Source: Arsenophonus sp052174475
GTDB lineage: Bacteria; Pseudomonadota; Gammaproteobacteria; Enterobacterales; Enterobacteriaceae
Direction of reading: 5' to 3'
Length of the DNA stretch: 64,000 bases
NCBI GenBank assembly: GCA_052174475.1
Contig: JBQMRO010000061.1
Location: 124,001-188,000, forward strand
This document shows positions 55,450-64,000 of the stretch, in pieces. A model generated the notes under the pieces. That model saw only the letters and a list, made by a program, of their open reading frames with translations, was not told the DNA's origin and searched no databases. A program made the position numbers and the translations under genes. Numbering within the stretch: position 1 is the first letter of the stretch; the number at the start of each line of letters is the position of its first letter.

Positions 55450-57880
55450 GGCTATGTTGACAAAGGTTGTTAGTAAAAAATTTTTTTTACTGTAAGAAGA
55501 ATTTTCGCTACAGCGATTGTCATGAAAAGTAAAAGTCATATAGATTAAAGAGATTTTTCTTTACTTTATAGGGACATAAAGGTCCATCTAATTAATTTAG
55601 CTCAGTGATAATCTGTCACATTATATCAATTCATGCATTAAAAGCTTATTTCACTTTATCATGCTTATATTGTTACAGTGAACAAGTTATACGTTCTGGT
55701 ATTTATTAGTAGTGTTACAGCGATATTGTTTTAAAATTTGCGATTGTAGGAAAAAATTTAATAATCTTATTGGAAATTCTCTGGTAAGATTAAATTACAA
55801 GAATAAATGATTTAGTTATTTATAAATGCATGTTGAATAGATTAACTTTATAGAGAAATCGTCATAGCAAAACAAACAGGTATTAATTCAAAAAACACCG
55901 TTTAAATGACGGAACTGCTTCCTTACTATAAGGGTGACACCCAAGAAATGCCTAACTGGTGTTATTGAAGTCAACAAACATTTTACTTGAATCCTTTAAA
56001 GGTAAGCGTTATATCCCACATGGGAAGGATATAAAACGTTGAAGAGGAGATAAAAGGAAAGAACGAATCGCAGTTTTAATAGGAAAAGATCAACAGGAGT
56101 TATTTGTAACCGATGAGATTTTGAAAAGTTTAATATAAAGTGTGTTAGCCATTTTCTTGAAATTATCATAAATAAAGAGTCCATTCTTTACTCAGATTGG
56201 AGCTAAATAGTACGAAATCTTTGCTAGCGAACATAAAATTAGTCATCATTACCTAATAATATTGGTAATCAGAGATTTATTGGTAAAATGAATTCTATAT
56301 TCAAACTATGAATAGCTACATCAGCAAACTAAAAAAAATCGTGAGTTATGCTAATTTCTGATGTATGAAGTTTCGGAGATGGTGACGTATATCCTGCTAA
56401 TTAATTTCGTAGTTTATTTTAATAAAATTGATATGAAATACTATGAATATAACTTACAGATTCCATAAAAATAGATATTACCTATGATTACTTTTATGAA
56501 CTTATCCGTATGCTAATACGGTAGCTATGATATTCGCCGCTGTTGAGATGGAGCTCAGATCCATACTATAGACAAGATGCTGAATACTAATTTTATCGAC
56601 AGGACCTTACATGTCATTGTTTATAACAATTATTTGCCATAGTGTATTATACAAATTGGTGTTGGCGATGTTGAGATGAAAGTACCTAAGGTCAGGGATT
56701 ACAACGGCAATAGAATATCATTTAACAGCTCGTTGCTATCGTTTTATCTGAAATATGCAAAAAGTAGTAAAAAGTTGTTACCATGGTCTTGAATATGCAG
56801 AGGCATCTTCATCGACAATTTCACGAATCCACTGAAGCGCTTATCAATGAAAATTACATAGTCTTTCTTGTCAGTAACGTCAGAAGATTGAAACAACGAT
56901 ATCTTAAAGAGTACAGGCAATGAGTACTTATGTGATTTAAGCGATATGTGATACCCTACTTGCCTTTATTCTTTTGGAGATGGCATATTTACCATCCTGT
57001 CAGACAAGCTGGTCGCCATTTTCCTTATGGTCATCATTGACAACGCTGCATGGATGTAAGGAACTCATTGCATTCGAAGATGTTTATCAAGAATCATCAG
57101 CGAACTTTAGCATAACTTTTCAATGGCTGCTGAACGAGTTGCTTAAGTATATTTTCAGGCTTCCTACGGAAGAGTCTGCCCTTGATTTAAAATGAAATGG
57201 TAAAGATGTTCCTGGGCACGTAGTACAAACGCATTGGATATACAATACAGCTAATGTGCCACCTTCACTACTAAAAGCATCTAACCGAAAGTTTAAGGGT
57301 GAGCTGCGGCAGGTTTAGCTAGAAGAGAGCCGTTATACTGTTAATAAAGCCTTTTATGTTTTCTTGGTAAGGTTTTCAGTTTACTTTATATCGATGAAGA
57401 AGGTAAAGAAAAAGCGAAAAAGAGCTGATAGCATTCTATGACTTCCCGTCAACGCACTGGTGACAATAAAAATACAAAATCTGATTGAATTGAGTTTTAT
57501 GACAGTGAGTAAGACTATGAAGTCGATACGTGAAGAAGTGTGGTTAGAAAAAATAATCCTTTTATGGTATTTAAGGTGTTCCCGTCTGTTCAAAAATAGA
57601 TCCAGCTAAAGAAATTTAGATCTGTGACAATACTACCAAACAACGCTAAATTTAAGGATAGAGAAGAAATTTATGAAGCATTCAGAAGTGTAAGTAGCCT
57701 GATCATCATATACCAGATTTACTAATAACTCAAAAATAGCTGAGTAGCCTCTATGGTGGAGAGTCTTTTTATTTATTGAATAATCTGATCTAGAGAAGAT
57801 TTTTTAAAACTAGAACAATTAAAATACAGAGGTGGCTACAAATTGCTTTGCTAGCAAAGCAATAACCTTTTTAAACATAA
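55450..57880 (+). mobile_element. IS1595-family IS fossil (copy F), split by IS256
   Basis: Left end ggctatgttgacaaaggttg, the best preserved left end of the family here; right end aacctttttaaacata. The N-terminal part, 55,450-56,342, holds atgaaaagtaaaag near 55,523, SWLNRLTL..NRHSKTNRY region near 55,840-55,880, LVLLKSTNILLESFKG near 55,960, and KSVLAIFLKLS. It stops inside NSYISKLKK near 56,330. The C-terminal part resumes at 57,732 with the LSSLYGGESFYLLNNLI-like end and finishes at 57,880. The IS256 fossil sits exactly in this gap. Confidence 0.85.
56343..57731 (+). mobile_element. IS256-family IS fossil (copy 9), inside IS1595 copy F
   Basis: Left end gagttatgctaatttctgat, right end agatttactaataactc. 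At 56,974-57,195 a readable stretch gives PSCQTSWSPFSLWSSLTTLHGCKELIAFEDVYQESSANFSITFQWLL, matching GHKELIAVEDGYRESE..WAELL. aaaaaaatc on the left flank and aaaaatag on the right are compatible with an 8-9 base target duplication. Confidence 0.86.
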
Positions 57881-57973
57881 ATTTGAAATAAATATTTTAT
57901 TTGCAATATAATATGCTTATTAATTGATAATTAAAAATATAAATAACAATAATTAATTAGAGGTTGTAGTGTT

Positions 57974-58732
57974 ATGATAACCTTGGAAATTTGTTGCTAT
58001 GGAGCTGAATGCGCATTAATTGCTCAAGAATTTGGCGCAGATCGTATTGAGCTTTGCTCTAGTTCAGCTGAAGGTGGATTAACGCCTAGTTATGGTTGTT
58101 TAAAGCAGGCTATAGATACATTAAATATTTCCATTCATCCAATTGTCCGCCCAAGAGGAGGGGATTTTTGTTACAGTGACAGTGAGTTTGAAACCATTAA
58201 ACAGGATATTAAATTTATCAGACAGTTAGGTTTTCCTGGTGTAGTATATGGCATATTAAATCGAGATGGGCATATTGATATACCTCGCATGCGTATTTTA
58301 AAAACATTATCTGGCGATATGGTCGTTACGTTTCATCGTGCTTTTGATATGTGCATTACTCCAAAACAAGCCTATATACAGCTGACAGAGCTAGGTATTG
58401 CACGTATATTAACTTCAGGCCAGCAGAAGAATGCAGAATTAGGTTTACCGTTATTAAAAGAATTAAATGTACTATCTGGAAAAATACCAAATGGCCCCAT
58501 AATCATAGCCGGCGGTGGGGTGAGATTATCAAATATGCAGAAATTTATTGATGCAGGTTTACCGGAAATACATTCATCTGCTGGAAAAATAATGCCATCG
58601 ACTATGAACTACCGCAAAGCAGGAATAAGTATGAGCTCCAATATGGAGCTAAATGAATCTACCCATTATTGCGTAGATAGTAATATTGTGAAAGCTATGA
58701 AAAATTTATTAGCTATTGCCAATAATGACTAA
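57974..58732 (+). CDS. cutC: Copper homeostasis protein CutC (PF03932 family)
   Basis: 252 residues (E. coli 248), a TIM-barrel cytoplasmic protein historically linked to copper tolerance; its biochemical activity is uncertain. Start MITLEICCYGAECALIAQEFGADRIELCSSSAEGGLTPSYG, then HPIVRPRGGDFCYSDSEFETIKQDI, GFPGVVYGILNRDGHID, VTFHRAFDM, ILTSGQQKNAELGLPLLKEL and IIAGGGVRLSN, with C-terminal EIHSSAGK. The ATG is preceded by agagg. Lone plus-strand gene converging with cmoB 40 bases away. Full length and open, with the normal barrel signatures. Retention of a non-essential gene here may mean only that decay has not reached it yet. Confidence 0.94.
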   Translation: MITLEICCYGAECALIAQEFGADRIELCSSSAEGGLTPSYGCLKQAIDTLNISIHPIVRPRGGDFCYSDSEFETIKQDIKFIRQLGFPGVVYGILNRDGHIDIPRMRILKTLSGDMVVTFHRAFDMCITPKQAYIQLTELGIARILTSGQQKNAELGLPLLKELNVLSGKIPNGPIIIAGGGVRLSNMQKFIDAGLPEIHSSAGKIMPSTMNYRKAGISMSSNMELNESTHYCVDSNIVKAMKNLLAIANND

Positions 58733-58772
58733 TAACATTAGAGTTAAGGAATAATATTGAATATCATTCTTT

Positions 58773-59744
58773 TTAGCTTTTTTTAGCAATTAAAGTAACT
58801 CGTAAGGGAGCGGGATAGCCTTCAACTGTCAAATGCATGTTATTTGGATCAAGGAAATTTGCTAATGATTCAGTTTGCATCCAGGCAGTTTTTCGCTGTT
58901 CATGTATGGTTGTTACAGTTTCATCAACAATATGCACATTACAAAAGCCACATATTTCTAGCCAGATTTTAAGCATTTTTGCTGAGGGAATAAAATAGAT
59001 ATTACGCATTTTCGCATAACGCTCATTAGGTATTAAATACTGGTTTTCATCACCCTTAATAACTAAACTTTCAAGTACTAGCTCACCACCGGAAACTAAT
59101 TGATTTTTTAATTGATAGAGATGATCTAACGGTGAACGTCGATGATAAAGTACACCCATTGAAAATACAGTATCAAAGGCTGCTAGCGTTGATAGTTGCT
59201 CGATACTTAGAGGCAACAGATGCGCTCGTTGATCATTACCAATTAATTTACGTATGGCTTCAAATTGGCATAAAAAGAGTTGGGTAGGATCAATACCGAT
59301 AACGATTTTTGCGCCTTCACCAACCATTCTCCACATGTAATAACCATTACCGCATCCGACATCAAGTACCCGTTTATCTATTAATGGTGAAAGATAAGGC
59401 AAGATACGTTGCCACTTCCAGTCCGATCGCCATTCGGAATCAATATTAATATTGTATAAGAAAAATGGGCCTTTACGCCAGGGCATTAAGCTTTTTAGCA
59501 GCAAAGTAATCCATTTCTTATCTTTTAAACAAAGTAAAAACTCATTTTTAGCTGTCACTGCAGTTTTTAGATCTAAATGAGTTGGGGTCATCTTAGGAAG
59601 ATTTTGCACTATTTTTTGCCAACTATTGAATTGCCTATGTTGAGTAGTTTTTTTCCATTTTTCAATTTGGCACGCCAGTGTTTCTACCCACTGGCTTAGG
59701 GATTCGATTGCGATTTGTTTATAAAAATGATTAAAATCTATCAT
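58773..59744 (-). CDS. cmoB: tRNA U34 carboxymethyltransferase
   Basis: Uses carboxy-SAM to convert ho5U34 to cmo5U34 in wobble tRNAs, letting one tRNA read all four codons of a box. 323 residues from the ATG at 59744, equal to E. coli. Blocks: LMPWRKGPFFLYNINIDSEWRSDWKW (substrate-binding lysine and tryptophan), the Rossmann motif LDVGCGNGYYMWRM, GIDPTQLFLCQFEAIRKL, TVFSMGVLYHRRSPLDHL, YAKMRNIYFIPS and the end LANFLDPNNMHLTVEGYPAPLR. It begins 5 bases after the cmoA stop, and its aagga ribosome site lies within the last codons of cmoA, so the two are translationally coupled. Confidence 0.97.
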   Translation of the reverse strand: MIDFNHFYKQIAIESLSQWVETLACQIEKWKKTTQHRQFNSWQKIVQNLPKMTPTHLDLKTAVTAKNEFLLCLKDKKWITLLLKSLMPWRKGPFFLYNINIDSEWRSDWKWQRILPYLSPLIDKRVLDVGCGNGYYMWRMVGEGAKIVIGIDPTQLFLCQFEAIRKLIGNDQRAHLLPLSIEQLSTLAAFDTVFSMGVLYHRRSPLDHLYQLKNQLVSGGELVLESLVIKGDENQYLIPNERYAKMRNIYFIPSAKMLKIWLEICGFCNVHIVDETVTTIHEQRKTAWMQTESLANFLDPNNMHLTVEGYPAPLRVTLIAKKS

Positions 59745-59749
59745 CAAAC

Positions 59750-60499
59750 TTATTCCTTGATAGCCAGTAATGAACCGAAATTAAAACATTGAAACCATAA
59801 GTCACAATGATGAAACCTTGCTGCTAGCAGACGTGATCTATGTTTGCTAATAGAATCTGTTAACATACTATTTTCTAATATATTACGTTTTTGACTTATT
59901 TCTAATTCACTATAGCCATTGGCGCGCTTGAAATCATAATGCATATTATGCAGTAAATTATTAATTTTTTCGTCGCTAAAATTAAATTTTTCTGATAATA
60001 CTAAAACACCACCAGGATTTAGTCCTTGGTATATCCGGTTAATTAATTCTTGTCGAACGGTTGGTGCAATAAATTGCAGGGTAAAATTTAATACCACCAT
60101 TGAGGCATTTTGTATATTAATATCGAGAATATCACCTTTAATAATTTCAACCGATGTATTCCCTTTGTAAGTATGAACATACCGTTGACATCGCTCGATC
60201 ATTGCAGCTGAATTATCAATAGCAATTATTTTACAATTTTTATCCTTAATATTACGATGAATTGATAATGTTGCTGCACCTAAAGAACATCCGAGATCAT
60301 AAATAGTACTATTAGGTGTAACAAAACGTGTCGCAAGCATACCAATCATAGTAATAATATTTGAATAGCCAGGAACAGAACGTTTAATCATATCAGGAAA
60401 GACTTCGGCAACTTTTTTATCAAATTGCCAATCACCTAAATTTGCAATAGGAGTTGCAAACAAGGTATCTTTCTTTTTATAAAAAATTTGACTAGACAT
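59750..60499 (-). CDS. cmoA: Carboxy-SAM synthase
   Basis: Makes carboxy-S-adenosylmethionine from SAM and prephenate for CmoB. 249 residues (E. coli 247). Start MSSQIFYKKKDTLFATPIANLGDWQFDKKVAEVFPDM, then RSVPGYSNIITMIGMLA, SAM motif DLGCSLGAATLSIHRN, IIAIDNSAAMIERC, GDILDI, MVVLNFTLQFI, GLNPGGVLVLSEKF and DFKRANGYSELEISQKR, ending DLWFQCFNFGSLLAIKE. Its co-substrate prephenate is made by the chorismate mutase half of TyrA, also intact in this window. First gene of a tight cmoA-cmoB pair, in the usual enterobacterial order after yecN. Confidence 0.97.
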   Translation of the reverse strand: MSSQIFYKKKDTLFATPIANLGDWQFDKKVAEVFPDMIKRSVPGYSNIITMIGMLATRFVTPNSTIYDLGCSLGAATLSIHRNIKDKNCKIIAIDNSAAMIERCQRYVHTYKGNTSVEIIKGDILDINIQNASMVVLNFTLQFIAPTVRQELINRIYQGLNPGGVLVLSEKFNFSDEKINNLLHNMHYDFKRANGYSELEISQKRNILENSMLTDSISKHRSRLLAARFHHCDLWFQCFNFGSLLAIKE

Positions 60500-60559
60500 A
60501 TTCCATGTGAATTAATTCAGAAATAGCAGATAGTGGTTGATTCTAACAGATTTTATGTT

Positions 60560-61589
60560 AGTTGTCACTTCCTGGAATAATAATATGATTTTTTTAAATA
60601 ATTTATGTTTAACTTTGAACTAATCTTTCATAGATTGCAATGGAATTTTACTACCCAATACTGATTGGTAGTAATTTCTGATTGTATAGAAAATCACATT
60701 GATACAGGGTAATCTCAAGCTTTTTAGCAGAATTGAAATAATGTTTTTGAAACTCATCTTTCATGGCTTATTAAATTGTTATCATACCATTCGTTTGAAA
60801 TACATAGGCAGAATAAGTTGGTGTTCTGTATTAATCTCTGCACACAAACAATCGAATTCATATTTTCTAGTAGTTGAATGTTTTTGAAGAACAAAAAATC
60901 GATCTGTAAATTCTTTATTTTTATCTGTAAAAACCTGATACATAGCCATGAGCTAACGATCAATGAAGATCACATAATAAGCGTCGAGTATTGATTGCGG
61001 TCCTTTGGCCTTGTAAAAGTGGATAAAAACCCATCGAATGGCGAGATTCATACTTATAAAAAAATAATATCGTAAAGTTTCGTTCTGCCATTTATAGAAG
61101 ATATTTAAGACTACGTACAGATAATCACGCACATAGCTTTTAAACGCTTTATGGTTTTAACTTCGGTGCTTCATCTCATTTAAAGCAAATTCTTCGTATA
61201 AGCCCCTACGTAAACAATAATCTAGATTAGATAGAGATATTTATTCTGAGTTCACAAAATTCGCGTACACTTCGCCAACAGATCAGAGAATAAAAAAGAT
61301 TTTTTGGAAGAAAAACAACTGCGGCTTCCTAAGCGAATAATAACGTTATCAGAAAATATGTAATATAGCTGTGATCATTAACATCATCTCGTTCGTACCC
61401 TTTATCAATGGGTACGTTTGAATATACTATAACGCTTAACTAAAGCAAATGCAGCCTCTTTGTTAGCCTTTGAGTATCAACTCTAATTTTAAATATCTAG
61501 TTTCTGATGATGAAGTTTCATCATCATGATATTTTATTCTAAATTACACCTACTAAGTAGCCATCTTGCCATGAATATGGCAGTGCGAT
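60560..61589 (-). mobile_element. IS481-family IS fossil (near complete)
   Basis: The only uninterrupted IS481-type copy, minus strand. From the N-terminus near 61,520: MMKLHHQKLDI-like, EAAFALVKRY near 61,450, SLRKPQLF region near 61,330, VRFVNSE-like, LDYCLRRG near 61,210, then MKHRS..KTIKRLKAM, VCIRFLQIKI and, near 60,940-60,750, MYQVFTDKNKEFTDRFFVLQKHSTTRKYEFDCLCAEINTEHQLILPMYFKRMV. The TDNGKEFTDR...EFD.LC...IEHRLI..P..NGMVERF block of IS481 transposases is plain. Its C-terminal YNQKLLPISIG, SKIPLQSMKD lies near 60,640. Stops in between; dead. The left window end runs into the cmoA upstream region; the right end abuts an IS256 fossil. Confidence 0.9.
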
Positions 61590-62997
61590 GAGTTATCAAG
61601 CAATCTGGTATATGTCGATCATACTACTACACTCTAATGCTTTATAAATTTGTTTTCTATCTTTAAATTGAATATTATTTAACAGCATGGTTGTTAGTAG
61701 ATTAACCATTTAAGGCGTCTTGAGCTTTCTCTTAGAAGACAGGAGCAACTTAAGTACTATTGAAAGAGTTGTTTCTCTTGAGCCACACTGCTTTGAGCGT
61801 ACCTTCGTAGGCTCACTGTCGCAAAAGCCAATTTAATCAGATTCGTTGTTCTTATTGACATCAGTGCGCTTACAGGAAGGCATAGAGATGCCAGCCACTC
61901 TTCTCGATCTTTCTTCAAGTGTCCTCATTGCTGCAGGATACGTTAAAACCTTACTAACAAAGCATCAAAGATTTTATTAGCTGAATTACGCCTCTCTCTC
62001 TGCTAACCTGAGTTTCCGACACGAGCTTAGCCTTAACTTTCTGTTGAATGCCTTTTTGAAGTGAAACTAGCATATCAGGTATTTTACGTGACCAGCAACA
62101 TTGATCCTGGGTGCTCAGAAATATCTTTGTCATTGCATTCAAAAAACTAAGAGCATCGTATATCGTAGCAAGCATGGATATACGGTTAAGCCTTGTTTAT
62201 AAGAAATTGGAATTTAAGTGTTCAGTTCGCTTCTAACTCTCGATAAGTATTTTTGAGTACAACTGTCTCCTTACGTCCATAGACAGTAAAACTTCTTTAA
62301 TTAGCAGGTAAAAGAAGATTAGTTTTTCTGACAGGGACGGTATATGTCATCAACGCAGAAATAAACATAACGTGTATCGATTAAATCACACAGCCAAAAT
62401 GCCTGCGCTCTTCAAGGCATTGCTGTTTTAGTCTGCTGATGATACTTGGCAAGATACCATATGATCTTCACTAAAAATCTCCAGAGGAGTTTATAAAAAT
62501 CACCTGTGGAATGTTTTGCAGGTGGGGTTGTTGGAGTCACGAGTGGCAAAATCCTTCGACGCTTTTTAAATGCTTTAAATAAGGGATAGCAACGAGTTGT
62601 TGACCACATATTCCGTTGTTGCTGGGGGATTTTCTCCTTGACCTTAATTACTTTAATCTTAATATTGCAAATAGCGGTTTATATAGTTCGTTATGGTAAA
62701 TAACCATTACGGACGAGGGTATTTGATACTCATTGATAAAGGCGATTCCCTCAAGCGTATTGCTGTAGCATAACTTAGAGCTCAGTATCAAGAGCGGTGC
62801 CTATCAAATTGCTATCAGCATTACGAATAAGTTCATGCAAAATATTATAAGTAATATCTAATTTCGCGGATATCTGTAAGGTAGATTTTTTATGACATAT
62901 CATCTCTCTGTTATTAAGATCATTCAACAAATTAATCAGCAGGAGACGCACGTCAGCATCACCAAAACCACATACACCAGAAATTAGCATAAAACTC
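61590..62997 (-). mobile_element. IS256-family IS fossil (copy 10)
   Basis: Minus strand, window-left end gagttatcaagcaatctggt, window-right end accagaaattagcataaaactc. It starts on the base after the IS481 fossil. At 61,954-62,175 the frame reads MLATIYDALSFLNAMTKIFLSTQDQCCW..RKIPDMLVSLQKGIQQKVKAKLVSE, matching FWxALxxVFPxTxxQRCWVHKxxNVLxxLPKSxQxKAKxxL of IS256 transposases. Further blocks: EERRHFGCVI region and SKRRRILPLVTPTTPPAKHSTGDFYKLL near 62,480-62,580. Dead. Confidence 0.89.
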
Positions 62998-63110
62998 CTG
63001 AACAAGGAAGGTCTATATAATGTTGGGACCAAAGAGTTATTAGGTAAAATAAATATTATTAATACGGCAAAGAGTATAAGTATAACTATGTTAATGAAAT
63101 TAGTCTTGAC
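62998..63110. other. Short spacer downstream of yecN
   Basis: Separates the IS256 fossil from the yecN stop. No terminator hairpin recognised. Confidence 0.45.
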
Positions 63111-63509
63111 TTAAAGATCAAATGATAAAATTTGTATCCAAGGCAAATAATAAATATTAATTAAGATCATTAAAATCATAGAACTAAAAGTAGTTATTTG
63201 GCCAAAATAACGCCAAGTACGCTCTCTATGTTTTAGACCAAAGTAATGAAAAAATCTAGCGATGATAAAAATTAACCCACAAAGATGAATAGCCCAAACA
63301 GGTGCACCATTCATTTCCATCATTAATAATGATAGCATAGAAATAGGAATATACTCAATCGCATTGCTCTGAACTCGTATTGCTGTTTGTAACTCATAAA
63401 AGCCACCATCACCGTAAGTAACTTGATACTGAGTTCTAAGTTTAATGACTTCCAAAGATATCTTAAACAAGATTAAAGCACTAAATACAATATAGAGAGC
63501 ACTAACCAT
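63111..63509 (-). CDS. yecN: MAPEG-family inner-membrane protein YecN
   Basis: 132 residues (E. coli YecN 131). Four hydrophobic segments: 1-20 (VSALYIVFSALILFKI), about 55-67 (ISMLSLLMMEM), 70-90 (PVWAIHLCGLIFIIARFFHYFG) and 102-125 (ITTFSSMILMILINIYYLPW). Between them is the MAPEG-typical polar stretch with RVQSNAIEYIPIS (ancestral RAHGNFxEYVP). Family members are glutathione- and lipid-handling membrane enzymes; YecN itself has no proven activity. Strong ggagg five bases before the ATG. Lies between cmoA and divergent aspS as in E. coli, though an IS256 and an IS481 fossil now separate it from cmoA. Open frame next to fossils. Confidence 0.93.
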   Translation of the reverse strand: MVSALYIVFSALILFKISLEVIKLRTQYQVTYGDGGFYELQTAIRVQSNAIEYIPISMLSLLMMEMNGAPVWAIHLCGLIFIIARFFHYFGLKHRERTWRYFGQITTFSSMILMILINIYYLPWIQILSFDL

Positions 63510-63777
63510 TTTTCCTCCAATTTTTGAATTAAAACAATAAAATAATAATACATCTAAAAACTTTTACAGTTACTATAAATATAGTATTTAAATCAATAAA
63601 AAGCTTTGAGATTACGAACATAATAAAAATTATTTAGCTGTATGGATAAGGCGTACTTATTTCTTAATATAAATTTCTGTAAAATAACGGTATTTGATAG
63701 TATTTAAATTAATAACACTAAAACGACTAGTGTAAGCGACTCTACAAGTTGAATATGACAAGTAAAAGGTTTATCGT
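63510..63777. promoter_or_regulatory. Divergent promoter region of yecN and aspS
   Basis: The 268-base gap between two divergent intact genes must hold both promoters. Very AT-rich with several tatAAT-like words; on the aspS side a pair such as ttagct...taatat is possible but none is decisive. aaaagg lies before the aspS ATG. Confidence 0.4.
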
Positions 63778-64000
63778 ATGCGAACAAATTATTGTGGGCA
63801 ATTAGGTATTGCTCACGTTGGACAAAAAGTGACTCTCTGCGGCTGGGTTAACCGCCAACGTAATTTAGGTAAATTAATTTTTGTCGATATGAGAGATCGC
63901 GAAGGTTTAGTTCAAATTATTTTTATACAGGAAAATCATGCCGAACTTTTTATCCAAGCGTCACAGTTACGCAATGAATTTTGTACCCAGATCACAGGTA
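63778..64000 (+). CDS. aspS: Aspartyl-tRNA synthetase (N-terminal part)
   Basis: Class II synthetase charging tRNA-Asp. Only the first 74 residues are in the window: MRTNYCGQLGIAHVGQKVTLCGWVNRQRNLGKLIFVDMRDREGLVQIIF, then LFIQASQLRNEFCTQITG. This is the OB-fold anticodon-binding domain (CGWVxRxRxxGxLIFxDxRDREGxVQ). Small departures from relatives are N4 for E and NLGKLIF for DLGGLIF, but the frame is open to the edge. aaaagg precedes the ATG at 63778. Divergent from yecN, as in E. coli. Confidence 0.96.
   Translation, partial: MRTNYCGQLGIAHVGQKVTLCGWVNRQRNLGKLIFVDMRDREGLVQIIFIQENHAELFIQASQLRNEFCTQITG

Noticed and set aside
1..64000. CRISPR array or other regularly spaced repeat
   Set aside because: The many repeated words come from dispersed IS fossils in both orientations, not from short direct repeats with spacers.
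1..64000. tRNA or rRNA genes
   Set aside because: No cloverleaf with a TTCGA-type arm or conserved rRNA stretch was found by eye; a covariance scan would be needed to exclude a tRNA fully.

Overview
The window reads as a piece of chromosome from a host-restricted bacterium of the order Enterobacterales that is far into genome erosion. The base composition is AT-rich (I estimate about one third G+C by eye). Only 15 genes look intact, one of them cut by the window edge. They cover roughly 22% of the 64 kb, and all have close counterparts in E. coli and relatives. Almost everything else is fossil: dead insertion sequences (IS) and pseudogenes full of stops and frameshifts. This pattern is known from recently established insect endosymbionts such as Arsenophonus, Sodalis-like bacteria and Serratia symbiotica. 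I cannot name the genus from the sequence alone.

Layout. From 1 to 23,469 there is no intact gene. The stretch holds an IS481-family element with an IS1595-family element inside it (1555-3580), a decayed flagellin gene fliC (3655-4595), a stack of IS256, IS1595 and IS481 fossils (5083-7565), the whole menaquinone operon menF-D-H-B-C-E as six pseudogenes (8470-15598), an IS5-family fossil split by an IS256-family fossil (16,480-18,870), an IS1595 fossil with a replaced middle (19,321-20,764) and another IS256 fossil (22,018-23,413). Intact tyrA follows at 23,470-24,591. Two inverted IS91-family fossils (24,690-26,720 and 34,830-36,700) flank the intact block ffh-rpsP-rimM-trmD-rplS (29,487-33,000). 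Next come convergent gsk and ybaL (37,118-40,235), an IS256/IS481/IS110/IS1595 graveyard (40,633-44,408), proS (45,357-47,072) with a dead trmO just upstream, more fossils, argS (51,911-53,641), another nest of fossils (53,762-57,880), then cutC, cmoB, cmoA, yecN and the start of aspS (57,974-64,000).

Function. The survivors are mainly translation genes: aminoacyl-tRNA synthetases (proS, argS, aspS), ribosomal proteins (rpsP, rplS), 16S maturation (rimM), tRNA modification (trmD, cmoA, cmoB) and protein targeting (ffh). To these are added tyrosine synthesis (tyrA), purine nucleoside salvage (gsk), a cation/proton antiporter (ybaL), cutC and the membrane protein yecN. Lost functions readable from fossils are motility (fliC), menaquinone-dependent anaerobic respiration (men operon) and one tRNA methylation (trmO). 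Gene order inside each island still matches Enterobacterales (for example argS-cutC-cmoB-cmoA-yecN-aspS, tyrA near rplS, gsk-ybaL), so the fossils sit where genes have dropped out.

Mobile elements. At least six IS families can be recognised from decayed transposase reading frames: IS256 (10 copies, all about 1.4 kb), IS1595 (6), IS481 (6 copies or fragments), IS91 (2), IS5 (1) and IS110 (1). None could encode an active transposase. Several are nested, so the relative order of insertion can be read. I found no convincing undescribed system; the most informative content is this layered IS record and the preserved architecture of dead operons. No tRNA, rRNA, CRISPR array or prophage was seen.
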